A stretch of 23,135 nt of DNA from Russula earlei (GCA_025769875.1 JAGFNK010000745.1:1-23135); one strand, 5' to 3'. Shown: positions 1-9,696, counted from the first letter of the stretch. Numbers and translations are program-made. The notes: generated by a model from the letters alone, not told the origin.

Positions 1-587
1 GAGAGGCGGGTGAGGTGGATTCAGAGGCGTGGAAGGACTGTTCGAATTCTCTTTCGTCGTCGTAGTCACACCAAGTCACCTTACACCAGACTAAAGAAAA
101 GGATATAGCACGTATGCAGTGTCAGAGGAAAGAGATATGTACGGTACTGGATGCCAGTGGTTTTGAACGCCGTTCAAGGTAACAGAGGTGGCGGTTTCGG
201 GCCGCATTGCGGAGGAGCGTGACAGCGCAACACGGCGCGTCCCCGGCCGGGATCCTAAAATCAAATTTCGGCACCCCCCCTCAGTGGAGAATAAATTACT
301 TTTGATCCCTTTACATTTTGTTTCATTCAGACAGATTGAAATCAGAAATGTCTGAAAATCACAAAGACAAGTTTCATTCCACATCAGCCTCTCTTCTCCT
401 ATATCCAATGAAAATGCAAACATGCAACTCAATTGCATGCATGCACCAAAACTGGAGCAAATGCATTGGCCAGACCAATAGGCAGTGCTTTATTTCCATT
501 GAAGTCCAAGGTTCACTCACTATATGATTCCATTTACATTTTGCTTCTGTTCCCAACTCCAAAAAACTCATAAAAGCCACTTTTCTT
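1..587. other. Left edge, no recognisable gene
   Basis: Short open frames on both strands match nothing I recognise and show no splice pattern or domain motif. The first 250 bases are moderately GC-rich and the remainder is AT-richer. The F-box similarity of the next feature begins abruptly near 588, so this stretch is probably unrelated flanking sequence. Confidence 0.5.
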
Positions 588-885
588 GCTGCCAATCCAA
601 CTCTGTGCACCTGATTTCTAACAAAAGCTCCCAAGGCTGATGTCTGGCTGTGGAAATTGTGAACCGAATTCCAAGATAGGACGTGCGCACGGTTGCTCTG
701 TCACACGAATTGAACGATTCTATTTGACTGATCAACCGGTGGAGTTGTGGGAGGACAAAGTCGATGTCCATGAAGAACATTACGCCGAGTGTGGTGAGAA
801 GGGGAGCATCAATTTGGGCCAGTAAGTCTGCCAAGTACTCGTGAACACCTTTGAATTCAAGTCGGGTGAGAGCGGGGGGGAAAAC
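588..885 (-). pseudogene. F-box family fragment (copy A, middle portion only)
   Basis: The minus strand encodes a piece of the same F-box family found at 4011-5571 and 7714-9300. Recognisable segments are EFKGVHEYLADLLAQID, MDIDFVLPQLHRLIS and IRCTELDWQ, which align to the central and distal part of the full genes (compare EFHGVHEYLEDLVAQIE and MDIDFVLPQLHRLIS in the 7714-9300 gene). The F-box itself, the first half and the C-terminal motif ending HPVAVHRW are all missing. Family similarity stops near 588, just after the ELDWQ codons, and near 885 in a run of seven G, where the sequence switches to an unrelated gene fragment on the other strand. The fragment has no start codon or promoter of its own and is almost certainly non-functional. 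Of the complete copies, it looks closer to the 7714-9300 gene than to the 4011-5571 gene. Confidence 0.85.
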
Positions 886-890
886 AGGAT

Positions 891-1306
891 ATACAACGCT
901 GTGTTGGACCTTGGCACGCCGCATGGAAGCCGGGCCAAGTCGGAACGTCACTTTTGCTCGAAATGCTCGGCGATGCTCTGGCTGTGGGACGAGACCTGGT
1001 GCGCACAGACTGGAATGATGGCATGGTCTTTCGATGTCGCATAGGCCAGAGCTGCTGCATCCTTACGCGTCCGCGATTGATGAGCCAAAACTCAAGGCGC
1101 CCGAAGAGATGGTGCGTGCCAATCGGCTTGATGCCTCCCTCACCTGTGTTTGATGCGGAGGGGATCTGTAGTGTGTAGACAGTGGCCATGAAGAATTCGG
1201 CACCAGCGTGGGTGCGCCTGCCCAAGGACAAGAAGATCGTTTTTAAGGAGACCGTGATTTATCACTGGAAGAGTGGCACAAAGCGAACAACGAGTACGTG
1301 GAGTAG
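891..1306 (+). pseudogene. GFA-domain (formaldehyde-activating enzyme-like) fragment, frameshifted
   Basis: Three exons can be read on the plus strand. Exon one contains HFCSKCSAMLWLWDETW, the C-x-x-C metal-ligand type motif of the glutathione-dependent formaldehyde-activating enzyme (GFA/CENP-V) fold. A 46-nt intron at 999-1044 (GTGCGC to ATAG) rejoins the split Trp codon and gives PELLHPYASAIDEPK. A second intron starts near 1112 or 1116 and ends at 1182. The third exon reads SAPAWVRLPKDKK and, after a one-base shift near 1240, ends SLEEWHKANNEYVE and TAG at 1304. Proteins of this fold are zinc-binding and often metabolise thiol adducts, but many fungal members have unknown substrates. The N-terminal half with the other zinc ligands is absent, because the sequence passes directly into the opposing F-box fragment near 885-891. 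Truncation plus the frameshift make this a pseudogene. The family call is strong; the exact second splice junction is uncertain. Confidence 0.8.
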
Positions 1307-1439
1307 GCGCATTGAGTTGGAGATGGACATGGCCTCCCTGGACGAGGACTGCCACCGGCCGCGGTAAGAGTTGTTGGGGTTGGCTGGACACATTCGCAAT
1401 TTCGCCTTTCTAGCTTATCGTGGTGGCCTCAACTGAGAT

Positions 1440-1734
1440 CACTTTCGGTGATGGAGATCTGATTCGCCTTAGTGTTGATCCTCCCGTTCGATGGTTATCA
1501 TAAGGCCAACTTGCAACCATGCCATGCCGCGTATTAGTTCGCACGTCCCTGGATAGTCTCCACCCGGCTTTTTCGTTCCAAGCAATGTAACGGTCATAGC
1601 TGATTGTAGCGAGCCGGAACCGGGCACGCTGAGTTCATTGGGGTAAGTCCAAGGGCAGAGTGACCAAGGGGAATCAGTAAGGCAAGCCCTACAAGACCGC
1701 GGACGCGACGCGCTCGTGAGACGAAGGACGACAT
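1440..1734 (-). pseudogene. Possible secreted-protein remnant with signal peptide
   Basis: An ATG at 1734 on the minus strand opens a frame beginning MSSFVSRARRVRGL, followed by a hydrophobic core VGLALLIPLGHSALG that looks like a signal peptide with a cleavage site near residue 29. The frame stops after about 46 codons at ARYNQL. A one-base shift there restores a longer frame, DRYIAWNEKAGWRLSRDV, continuing through ASWPYDNHRTGGS. I do not recognise the family. Pyrimidine-rich sequence upstream would suit a fungal promoter and leader. It could be a short secreted peptide, a frameshifted larger secreted protein, or chance. The broken genes on both sides favour a decayed gene. Confidence 0.3.
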
Positions 1735-2065
1735 CTGTCAAAGGACGGCTTCAAAAAGGCAGACGAAATTGGTAGAAAACACGCTGAGATCTGTAATTCA
1801 GAGTGTATCGAGGGAATTGATATACATCATGAAGGAACTAGAGGTGACAGAAAAAGTGACAGAACGAGACAGAGTCGAACAATGAGGTGAAGCGTCGAGG
1901 AAGTGATTGAGAGTGGCGCTCTAGGGGGGCGGGGCATAGCAAAGTTGTGAAAGGCCTGGTCGAGACCGGGCGAGGTGGCGAGATGGCGATGGAAAGTTGA
2001 TGAAAGAAGGCGGAAGCGCGTGAAGGGAAACGATGTGACGAGGGCGAGGCGAATGGCGAGTTGTC
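1735..2065 (-). promoter_or_regulatory. Pyrimidine-rich promoter-like tract upstream of 1734
   Basis: Read on the minus strand, this stretch is rich in C and T, with tracts such as CTCTGTCTCGTTCTGTCAC, and leads to the putative ATG at 1734. CT-rich tracts are common just upstream of fungal start codons. No TATA element was found at a convincing distance, so this is only a compositional call. Confidence 0.2.
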
Positions 2066-2640
2066 GATGTGCCTGGTGCCTGTTATCGTCACCATCTTTA
2101 CCTCCTCTGCAGAGCTGGGAATCCACGCCAACCGCCGCAGTGAATCTCATCCAGCGTATTGCGACCGTGGCAAGGATCGAAGCTTGAATAGCTTGAATGT
2201 CCACACCTCCAACTCTGGACCAAATTTGGACGCCCCGACCAGAAATTATGATGAGACCGATTCACTTCATCTGTCATTGCCATTATTATCATTGTCGATT
2301 TCAACCGGTTGGACACATCATGTCCTCTTGGACGAGTAATGAGATATCGAGATTCTAAAAAGACATGGTCGTCGCAAGCCGTGAGAGAGGGATCCTCGCT
2401 GGATAGTTCTCTTCCATCCCGGGGAAGTGCAAGTAAAAACGAAGGGAGGATAATCGGCCGAAGTATCGCCGGTGATCCGCCGCGCTCGTTCCTCTCCTCA
2501 GAATGGCAATCAGCGAGAGGAAGCCTCTTCTGTGTCTGGCGCTCTCCTTTGCCACGACCAAGCGGTCCGACGAGAGTGTGTGAATGGACGGATCGAGAAG
2601 AGGAGGCTTGCCAAGCGATTGGCAGAGGTGGAAGGGAGAG
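2066..2640. other. No recognisable gene
   Basis: Long frames are open on both strands here, including the continuation of a 204-codon minus-strand frame ending at 2098, but apart from its first ~20 codons (part of the thioesterase remnant) the translation resembles nothing known and looks like chance opening in GC-rich sequence. Confidence 0.4.
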
Positions 2641-2649
2641 GAGACACGT

Positions 2650-3270
2650 GACCTGAACGAGGTTCTCCAGGCCCAACTCGTTGTATACACGCGGTATGTC
2701 AGCTACGTCCATGTGCTGAAGGTGATGAGATTGCAGTCATTGTAGCGATCAGAAACTGCCCTCATGGCGAATGGTGGGATCATTAGCAACGAGGAAGCTT
2801 ATAATACGAACGCTGAGACAACCCGATTGCGTCGAACCCACTCGATAGGCGGCGCAAGTGTTTCAATTTCTCGGCGACGAGTTCCACATCGTCATCGACG
2901 TTCCCGTACTGTTTAAGATTTTGCGTGTAAGTACGGACAGAACTGAAGCATGGTGAGTGGACATGGGGAAAGCGCTCAGGACGCACATAAGGAGCCCGTC
3001 GATCCTCCTTCGAGTTCGGGTCGATGAATAATTGAGTGTATGAATATCCGGGGCATCTCCTCGATTGATCACTGAAATTTCAGAATGCCGCGCGAGTCAT
3101 ACGAGTCACCCGCAAGACGGGTTCATCAACACACGTGGGGAGTAGAGCAGTACACACCTAGCCCGTGCCAAATCACGAGGGGAAGATGTTCTGAGGGTGC
3201 CAGCACATCCTGTGCAGGACTTGCAAGGGCCCCGACGATTGCAGAAATGAGAACGAGTACTTCGTGATGA
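2650..3270 (-). pseudogene. Palmitoyl-protein thioesterase (PPT1-like) pseudogene
   Basis: Pieces of a PPT1-like lysosomal/vacuolar thioesterase lie in the correct order on the minus strand. They are a signal-peptide-like stretch LVLISAIVGALASPAQ, then LPLVIWHGLG, GDSYDSRGILKFQ, LFIDPNSKEDRRAPY, YGNVDDDVELVAEKL, the nucleophile elbow region SSGFDAIGLSQ (family usually GFDAIGFSQG), QFL, DRYNDCNLITF, HMDVADIP and RVYNELGLENLVQ. The family removes palmitate from cysteines of proteins, using the Ser of the GFSQG elbow. Introns remain visible: GTGTGT near 3157, GTGCGT to AACAG ending at 2909, and GTTCGT after SQ. Damage includes a first-intron acceptor reading CGG where CAG is expected, frame changes near 3072 and 2740, loss of the GSQ before HMD, and a gap between ADIP and RVYN. 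No start codon is in frame with the signal segment. The distal half of the gene, including the catalytic His region, is not seen. Decay is clear and the identification is firm from motif order. Confidence 0.82.
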
Positions 3271-3289
3271 TTGTGCGATGACGACCATC

Positions 3290-4010
3290 AACGGTCCGCA
3301 GCCGTAACTTCCGGTCCGTTAGCACGCTACCCTGCCGTCTGTTCTCGCACTTCGGATCTCAGAGACTCGAGCTGTCCGAGACAGGGCTCCATCGCTCCCT
3401 TGTCGTTGAGCGTGGGCGGGCACAAGCGTCTCGCTCCGAGACTGCCGTGCAATCTCAGCCATGAGACACAACTTCCAGTTTTAAGTAGTTAAATTGATGA
3501 CATACAGTGCAGCCTGATGCCCAGGAACGTGTCTCTTTCGGGGACGTATTTGTGCAGTGGTAGATAACGTTCCGAGGGGAGAAATGCGTATGGAAGACTA
3601 TCGTAATGGAAGGCCGATCCGATGACAGAGCAAACGGCTTTGGAAGTTATAGTATAAGGGACAAAGAGAAATAGGATCCCATAACAAAGAGATCACTGAT
3701 TCCGATCCAACTGCGAGTCCTCGAAGCTGGGGCGATGCGATGAATGAGACGCGAGCGCGTCAGGTGAGCCGGGGCGTGTGCGCACGCTGAAAGACGGTCG
3801 TGGCAGGGCGTGGTGACCGGGGGTATATATATATGAATGCGGAATGGACACAAGGGAAAGAGAAAGTCGATGAACGCGGGTCGACGCGTGGCCATGGGCT
3901 CTGGACTGGCGATCGGTCCGAGCTCGGAGTCAGATAATGACAATGGCACAGAAGGTAAATGGTATCCGATGCTAATGAGGTGGGGATCACAAAGACCTCA
4001 TCGACGGGTC
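3290..4010. other. Intergenic stretch downstream of F-box gene B
   Basis: No gene was recognised. The 3940-4010 end resembles the 3' flank of the other F-box copies on the minus strand, including an ATACCATTTACCTTCTGTGC segment, so it is probably the 3' untranslated region of the 4011-5571 gene. Open frames elsewhere look like chance. Confidence 0.45.
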
Positions 4011-5571
4011 CTATTTCCAACGGTGGACAGCCACAGGGTGACCATAGAATTTTCGCGCGGCGACGAATCCCTCCATATATTTCGGAACGGATTTCAATGG
4101 CCCGAGACCGCTCAAGTAAATGTTCTGTAGCGCGGGTAAGACGTCTCTTAGTCCTTTTTTCGCGAGCGCTCGGCAGACATGTGGCGCCACTCGACAGCAT
4201 AAGCGCAGATCCTTCACAGCAATGAACGGGTCCAGGAGTTCCAGCCATTGTGTAGTTTCCATGTCATGTGACCAGCGTGATTGACGAACATCATCCACGA
4301 TCTCGAGTTGTATCAGATTGGAGAGGAGGGGAAAGGTTGAGCTGCAGACCTGGGTCAGCGATGCAAGGTGCGAATCTGACACTCTGCAGCTGATTTTGAA
4401 CGAGAGAAAGGTTCGGAAGAGGCAGATGGAAAATGGCATTGCATTCCAGGAACGGACAGTGTGCACAGTTGCCTTGTCGCATGTCTCGAACGATTTTGCG
4501 TGACTGATCAACCGGTGGAGTTGTGGGAGGACAAATTCGGGGTCCATGAAGAAGTTTATCCGGAGTGTGTCAAGAAAGGGAACCTCGATTTGGGCCAGTA
4601 GGTCCTCCAAGTACTCGTGTACGCCTTTGAACTCAAATCGGGCGAGAGCGGGGAGGACAGAGCGTGTGAGCGGAGGTCGAGGTCGACTTGCCGGAAATCG
4701 AGGGTATCGGAATCGAAGGTCAAGGGATTCAAGTCTGGACAAGACCGACAGGGCGGTTCCCAAATCCTGGGGCGAAATATAACCGGAATCGGGAATATCC
4801 CAAAAGGAAAGATGAACGAGTTGTTTGGCAGACAAAAGTAGTTTCGACGGTCCTTGAAACGGACAATTGAACAACCTGAGCTCTTGCAGAAGTGGGGCGG
4901 ATCCGCCTAACGGATTCGGGATGGACGTCGCAGTGTTGTCTTCCGGCGAAAACCAGAGATATGTCAGTTCCGGGAATGGTTTCTGAATCGCTGCTGCCGA
5001 TCTTCCCCAATGTGATGCTGGAATCTGGCTCAAGTGGATTTTACATATGCGATGGCGGTGCTCCGACTCGAGGGCACCAACTAAGTTTTCCCAGGAGTAC
5101 GAGAAGTTGAAACCACGTCTTATCACCACAGGCAAGACTGGCCAGACGTCCAGCATCTCAGCCATCGGTCTCTTTCCTGTGTACCAAAGACGCAGGTTCA
5201 GGCGACGTGGAGATGCAAACACGACATATCGCCATCTTTGACATACATGGACCAGTGTGTGCCATCCGTTTGTCCCTATGTCCCAGTCATCCACATAGAA
5301 ATGGAATATATCCACTAGGACATCATCGGGGAGCGTGTTGATTGTCACTGGGTCTAGAATCGACTGGTCAGTGGTCGTTATGGACACTGAATAACAAAGA
5401 CACACCCTGGCTAGGACCTGCTTTCAACGAGACTCGGGAGGGACCACCGATCGTAGTCAAGGAACGGGCGGCGCAAAGCGATAACGACTGGACAAAGCCA
5501 GTGAGTGAGGTGAGGAGATAACGGAGAGGCCAAAGACGACGACTATGTGAAGCTTAACTGACTTCGAGCAT
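4011..5571 (-). CDS. F-box protein (copy B), full length
   Basis: The protein has an N-terminal F-box, INTLPDDVLVDIFHFYV with LVHVCQRWRYVVFASP, followed by about 380 residues of leucine-rich, variable sequence in which repeated L-x-x-L patterns suggest degenerate LRRs. F-box proteins dock to Skp1 in SCF ubiquitin ligases and their C-terminal part picks the substrate. The substrate here is unknown. The frame is open from about 5417 to TAG at 4011, but it has no ATG before the F-box. The best model is a tiny first exon ATG CTC GAA at 5571-5563, a 145-nt intron (GTCAGT to GCAG, 5562-5418) and a main exon 5417-4011, giving about 471 residues. The same ATG context sits before the paralogue at 9300, and here an in-frame TAA follows the donor, which supports the intron. 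The C-terminus SVPKYMEGFVAARKFYGHPVAVHRWK is conserved in copies C and D (shown here only as a family signature). No internal frame break was found, so the gene may be functional. Confidence 0.82.
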
Positions 5572-5620
5572 GGTGACACTCGCTTGACGTCACGGTACAG
5601 GCGAAAGCTCGTCGATGAGG
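5572..5620 (-). promoter_or_regulatory. 5' flank shared by F-box genes B and C, with a CRE-like palindrome
   Basis: The bases just upstream of the ATG at 5571 match those upstream of the paralogous ATG at 9300: both share GAGCTTTCGCCTGTAC and GAGTGTCACC on the minus strand. In this copy the flank contains the perfect palindrome TGACGTCA at 5585-5592, the consensus site of ATF/CREB bZIP factors. The site is degraded in the other copy. A role is not shown, and the site lies unusually close to the start codon. Confidence 0.3.
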
Positions 5621-6008
5621 ATGTAGCGTTTGGGGGCGAGGACTACGCCACCAATCGCAGCACAGCACTAATACAAGATAATTATAAGTGCGATGAAGGA
5701 GCGCTCGTCACCCACGCCTGACATTTACACCGCAGTTGGCCTCGTGAGCGAAGCACAAGACTGCGACAAGTTTGTAACATCGCACAGCATGGATAAACGC
5801 GCTAAGAGCGCCATGGATCATCTGAACCTCGCTTAGAGACGCTTGGGACCGCAAGGAGTGCCAGTTGGCGGTGATTTCGGCGGCTGCTCTCCGCCCCTCT
5901 GCCTCTGAATTCGTATATATCTTGCATTCCTATTTGCACTCGACACATTCTCCGATGAACAGAGTGGGTGAAGTCCGTAACATACAGAGTCGGCGATTGA
6001 GGGCGAGC
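5621..6008. other. Intergenic stretch
   Basis: No gene was recognised. Similarity to the flank of the other F-box gene fades after about 5640. The sequence from about 5860 could be leader sequence for the next ORF. Confidence 0.35.
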
Positions 6009-6632
6009 ATGGTGGTTACGACACGCTCGACCTCGCCTCTTGTCGACTTCCCCTTTCCCCTTCCCTCCCACAACGCACTCCCCGTGCCAGTGCTCACGAT
6101 TCTTCGCCCTGATGCACGCATTCCATCCGGCGCGCTTGTCATGCGGTACGCGAAGCTCACGGACAGCGACGCCGCCTTTGACTTGCACAGGAAGAGAAAT
6201 TGGAGTTGGTGCGTGTCCTTTGCTTATCCCCAAGCCCCTTCTCACGCCCTTCATTTGTCGTCATTGTATTCCATTCAGGGACTGTACTTGCACGCACTCG
6301 CAGCTGGTACCTCCATCGCGGTGGGCATGCTCGCATACCCTTTCATGGACAGCCGAGGTTCGGGTACTGCGCACAAGGTAATCGCTCGGACCACTTGTGG
6401 AGGGACGCGCTACCGTCCTGACCATGACCGGTTCTTCATATGTGCGGTTGTGGGGTGCCGTTCTTGTGCAGTTGTACGGCGTGCGGCGCACAGCGAGGTT
6501 CTGGATGTGGCGTATCCCTGGCCAGAGCGTTACCCGCGTTCCGAGCTTGCTGCTCGCTTGGCTGGGCGGATCGATCGTCCTGCTCCATTCTACGACCTTG
6601 GTCGGAGGCAGCGATGGACCGCTCTTGTGTAG
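6009..6632 (+). CDS. Hypothetical protein with a possible membrane segment
   Basis: From an ATG at 6009 the frame reads VVTTRSTSPLVDFPFPLP, then a Pro/Leu-rich stretch and DAAFDLHRKRNWSW. At this point there is a GTGCGT donor (about 6209) and a TTCAG acceptor near 6279, but the frame is also open straight through. The next segment, GLYLHALAAGTSIAVGML, is hydrophobic enough for one transmembrane helix. A further GTAATC after TAHK near 6378 may be another donor. Downstream, two frames are open and I cannot choose between them. I do not recognise the family. It may be a real gene with unresolved introns, a decayed one, or a chance ORF in GC-rich sequence. An upstream extension to 5865 is possible but looks like leader sequence. 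Confidence 0.35.
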   Translation: MVVTTRSTSPLVDFPFPLPSHNALPVPVLTILRPDARIPSGALVMRYAKLTDSDAAFDLHRKRNWSWCVSFAYPQAPSHALHLSSLYSIQGLYLHALAAGTSIAVGMLAYPFMDSRGSGTAHKVIARTTCGGTRYRPDHDRFFICAVVGCRSCAVVRRAAHSEVLDVAYPWPERYPRSELAARLAGRIDRPAPFYDLGRRQRWTALV

Positions 6633-7713
6633 CGGTTACCAACCCGGCCACCGTCATGACGATACCTCACCCTAGCAGGGTCACCTCCCCTGCATCCCAT
6701 GCGCTGGTACCCCTCCATCATGAGGACTTAGCGCCGTCAGCGCATTTGAACGACGACGGCAGAAAATCAACAACGGTGCGAAGGAGGATTGAGCAAAGGA
6801 CCCTAACGTTCATGGGACCTATTGATGCGGCTCACACAACACACGGCATTGCAGCGGCCGTCATCTGTCCCAGCTCGTAGGGTGATGTCTGGGAGTGGGT
6901 TGCCCACGTCGCCTTTGCCACGGGCACGTACTCCCAAAGCCAATGAATCCAACATAACATCTGCGCTAGTGAAACTCCCGAATCGTCGAGGATCGGCAAC
7001 AGTAGTGTACAACTCAAGGCAAAGTCGAAATTTACAGTGAACGGATCCATGGCAGTCTCATCATCCAACAAAACGCAGGCTAACGGCGCAGCGGTTAGCA
7101 AGTGCAGCAAGCGCTGCGTCGAGGCCATGCATTCGCACTCGCAGTCGAACGATACCACGTCGTTACCGACGAGAAACCAAACCGAGCTTATCAGGGAGGT
7201 CCTCTCTCCATGTGTTGGGCCTTCATTTACGCTCCATTTTCTTGTCTCTTGCTGTTTGTGGTAGGTTCGTCGATAGAAGGATCTCTTGTTCGTGGACCGA
7301 CTGTGGACGGAATATCATATATCATGGGCGGAAGCAGAACCGATTCATTTGATGTAGTTTGTGTCCTTCTCGTTCATTGTTCCTCGGGTATCGCATGGAG
7401 ATATCGACGTTGATGTACGATCACACGTGCATTGGTATTCGATCCAGCGTCCTTAGGTGTGTGGGTGTCTCAAGAACCGCGTGACATCGTTTAGAATGAG
7501 CAAGGGAAAGTGAGTATGAGTGCGCAATTGGAAGAAACCTCAACTGAGTTTTCCATATGAAGAGAACTGTGTTCTGCATTGGATTCAAAAGATGAGATCT
7601 GAGTATTGGTACAGCAACAAGGGTGATTGGAGCCAGGTAATAACAGATCGCACAGAAGGCAAATGATATCAGATGCTAATTACATGGGGAGCATAAGAAC
7701 TCATCAATCCCGC
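6633..7713. other. Intergenic stretch, no gene recognised
   Basis: Short frames on both strands match no known family. From about 7460 to 7713 the minus strand resembles the sequence following the stop codon of F-box copy D (20660-20930), so this part is the 3' flank of F-box gene C. A GTGAACGG acceptor-like context at about 7040 was seen, but no convincing exon. Confidence 0.4.
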
Positions 7714-9300
7714 CTAGGTCCAGTATTCCCAACGGTGGACAGCCACGGGGTGACCAGAGAGGTTTCGCGCGGCGACGAATCCTCCAATATATTTCGGAAC
7801 TGATTCAAATGGCTTGCGGTCCCTGAAGAAAATGTTCTGGAGCGCGGGTAAGACTTCTGTTACTCTGTCTCCCGCGAGCTCTTCCAGCGCTTGGCAGACA
7901 TTTGGCGCAACCTGTTGGGTTAAGTGCAGATCCTTCATAGCAGTGAACGGGGCCAGGAGTTCCAGCCATTGTGTGGTTTCCATGTTATGTATCCAGCGTG
8001 GTTGAGGATCTTGATCATCTACGATGTCGAGCCGTACAAAAGTGGAGAGAAAGGGAAAGAGGGAGCTGCAAACCTGGGCCAGCGATGCAAGCTGCCAATC
8101 CAATTCTCTGCGCCTGATTTTTAACGACAGCTCCCACTCCCAAAGCTGATTGCGTGTGGAAATATCGAATCGAATTGCACTGTCGGAAGTGTACACGATT
8201 GCTCTGTCACAAGAATTGAACGATTCTACTTGACTGATCAACCTGTGGAGTTGTGGGAGGACAAAGTCGATGTCCATGAGGAATGTTATTGTGAGTCTGG
8301 TGAGAAGGGGAGTCTCGATTTGGGCCACTAAGTCCTCCAAGTACTCGTGAACGCCGTGGAACTCAAGAAAAGTGAGAGCGGGGAGGACAGAGCGTGTGAG
8401 CGGAGGTCGAGGTCGACTTGCCGGATATAGAGGCTTTCGGAATCCAAGGCGAAGGGTTTCGAGTCTGGACAAAACCGACAGGGCGGCGACCAAATCCTGG
8501 GGAGAAATGTAATAAGAGTTGGGAATATTCCAAAGGTGAAGAACGACAAGTTGTTTGGAGGACAAGAGTAGTTTAGAAATTCCTGGAAACGAACAACTGT
8601 CCAACCAGAGTTGTCGCAGAAGTGGGGCGGATCCGCCCAAGAACGAATCCGGAAGGGACGTCACAGCGTTGTCTTCTGCTAAAAACCGCAGACATGTCAG
8701 CTCCGGGAATGGTTTCTGCATCGCTGCTGCGAATCTTTCCCGTTCTGATGTTGGAATATACCACAAGTGGATTTGACATATGCGATGGCGGTGCACAGAT
8801 TCGAGGGCAACGGCTACGTTTTTCCAGGAGTACGAGAAGGGGTGACCACATTTTATCACCACAGGCAAGACTGGCCAGACGTCCAGCATCTCAGACATCG
8901 GTCTATTCCCTGTGTACGCAAGTTGCAGGTTCAGGCGACGTGGCGATGCAAACACGACATGTCGCCATCTTTGACACACATGGACCAGTGTATGCCATTC
9001 GTTCGTCCTTATGAGCCAGTGTTCCATAATCACATAGAAATGGAATATATCCACTAGGACATCATCAGGGAGCGTGTTGATTGTCACTGGGTCTAGAATC
9101 GACTGGTCAGTGGTCGTTACGGACACTGATAAAAAACGACACACCCTGGCGATGTTCACAGGGACTTGCTTCCAACGACGTTTGTGAGGGACCACCAATC
9201 GTGGTCGACGAGCGGTTGGCGCAAGGCAATAATAACTTGTCGAAGCTAGTGAGTAATGAGACGTGATAACGGATTTGTGAAGCTTACTCACTTCAGACAT
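7714..9300 (-). CDS. F-box protein (copy C), full length
   Basis: This is a paralogue of the 4011-5571 gene, with the same F-box core INTLPDDVLVDIFHFYV and HTLVHVCQRWRHVVFASP and the same leucine-rich region (FVLPQLHRLIS, ELDWQLASLAQVCSS, MKDLHLTQQVAPNVCQALEE), ending VPKYIGG, GHPVAVHRWEYWT and TAG at 7714. By family it should be a Skp1-binding SCF adaptor with an unknown substrate. The ATG at 9300 (ATGTCTGAA) is followed immediately by GTGAGT, an excellent donor, just as in the paralogue. The frame is nevertheless open if unspliced, giving 528 residues. Splicing to an acceptor near 9170 (GGAAG, phase 0) would give a three-codon first exon as in copy B. The spliced form is favoured because the matching stretch of copy B contains an in-frame stop. 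After the F-box, copy C reads YVIMEHWLIRTNEW where copy B has YVDDWDIGTNGW. No internal break was found. Confidence 0.82.
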   Translation of the reverse strand: MSEVSKLHKSVITSHYSLASTSYYCLAPTARRPRLVVPHKRRWKQVPVNIARVCRFLSVSVTTTDQSILDPVTINTLPDDVLVDIFHFYVIMEHWLIRTNEWHTLVHVCQRWRHVVFASPRRLNLQLAYTGNRPMSEMLDVWPVLPVVIKCGHPFSYSWKNVAVALESVHRHRICQIHLWYIPTSERERFAAAMQKPFPELTCLRFLAEDNAVTSLPDSFLGGSAPLLRQLWLDSCSFPGISKLLLSSKQLVVLHLWNIPNSYYISPQDLVAALSVLSRLETLRLGFRKPLYPASRPRPPLTRSVLPALTFLEFHGVHEYLEDLVAQIETPLLTRLTITFLMDIDFVLPQLHRLISQVESFNSCDRAIVYTSDSAIRFDISTRNQLWEWELSLKIRRRELDWQLASLAQVCSSLFPFLSTFVRLDIVDDQDPQPRWIHNMETTQWLELLAPFTAMKDLHLTQQVAPNVCQALEELAGDRVTEVLPALQNIFFRDRKPFESVPKYIGGFVAARNLSGHPVAVHRWEYWT

Positions 9301-9301
9301 G

Positions 9302-9641
9302 GTCACGGTGACACTCGGTCGACGTACAGGCGAAAGCTCAGTGAGGATGTGAGTAGCGTCCTGGAGAAAGGTGATCGTCTGGATTTACCCACGAGCCAGC
9401 GGCATAAGTGGGATTGTACATCAGGTTTACAACCCAGCAGGTCGTGACGCAACCACGTGATATGCAAACAACGCCAAAGTTCGTGAATGCACAGGTTGAC
9501 ATATTTTTGCATATTTTGTCATGTTCCAGAAATGGCAAGTGCCCCACCAACTTGGCTCCTTAAGGCAATTCCCATCAATGCACAATTGTTTCAAACACAG
9601 ATGTAAACTCACATGAACTTTCAAAGGTAAACAGTGGTGTA
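9302..9641. other. Stretch between F-box gene C and the 6.2-kb element
   Basis: The first 60 bases match the 5' flank of F-box copy B. The remainder is AT-rich and contains no recognised gene. The TA immediately before 9642 is the proposed target duplication of the element that follows. Confidence 0.4.
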
Positions 9642-9696
9642 CTGTCACCAACCCACCAACCATGCAGCTTACTTAAGGTACCTAGCACTTGGTCAG
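9642..9696 (+). repeat. Left 55-bp terminal inverted repeat of the 6.2-kb element
   Basis: It begins CTGTCACCAACCCACC and ends TTGGTCAG, pairing with 15803-15857 at 54 of 55 positions. The mismatch lies in the CTAGCACTTGG segment. Confidence 0.85.

Noticed and set aside
2098..2712. 204-codon minus-strand ORF starting MDVADIPRVYNELG
   Set aside because: Its first residues are the tail of the thioesterase relic. The remainder resembles nothing, so it is not an independent gene.
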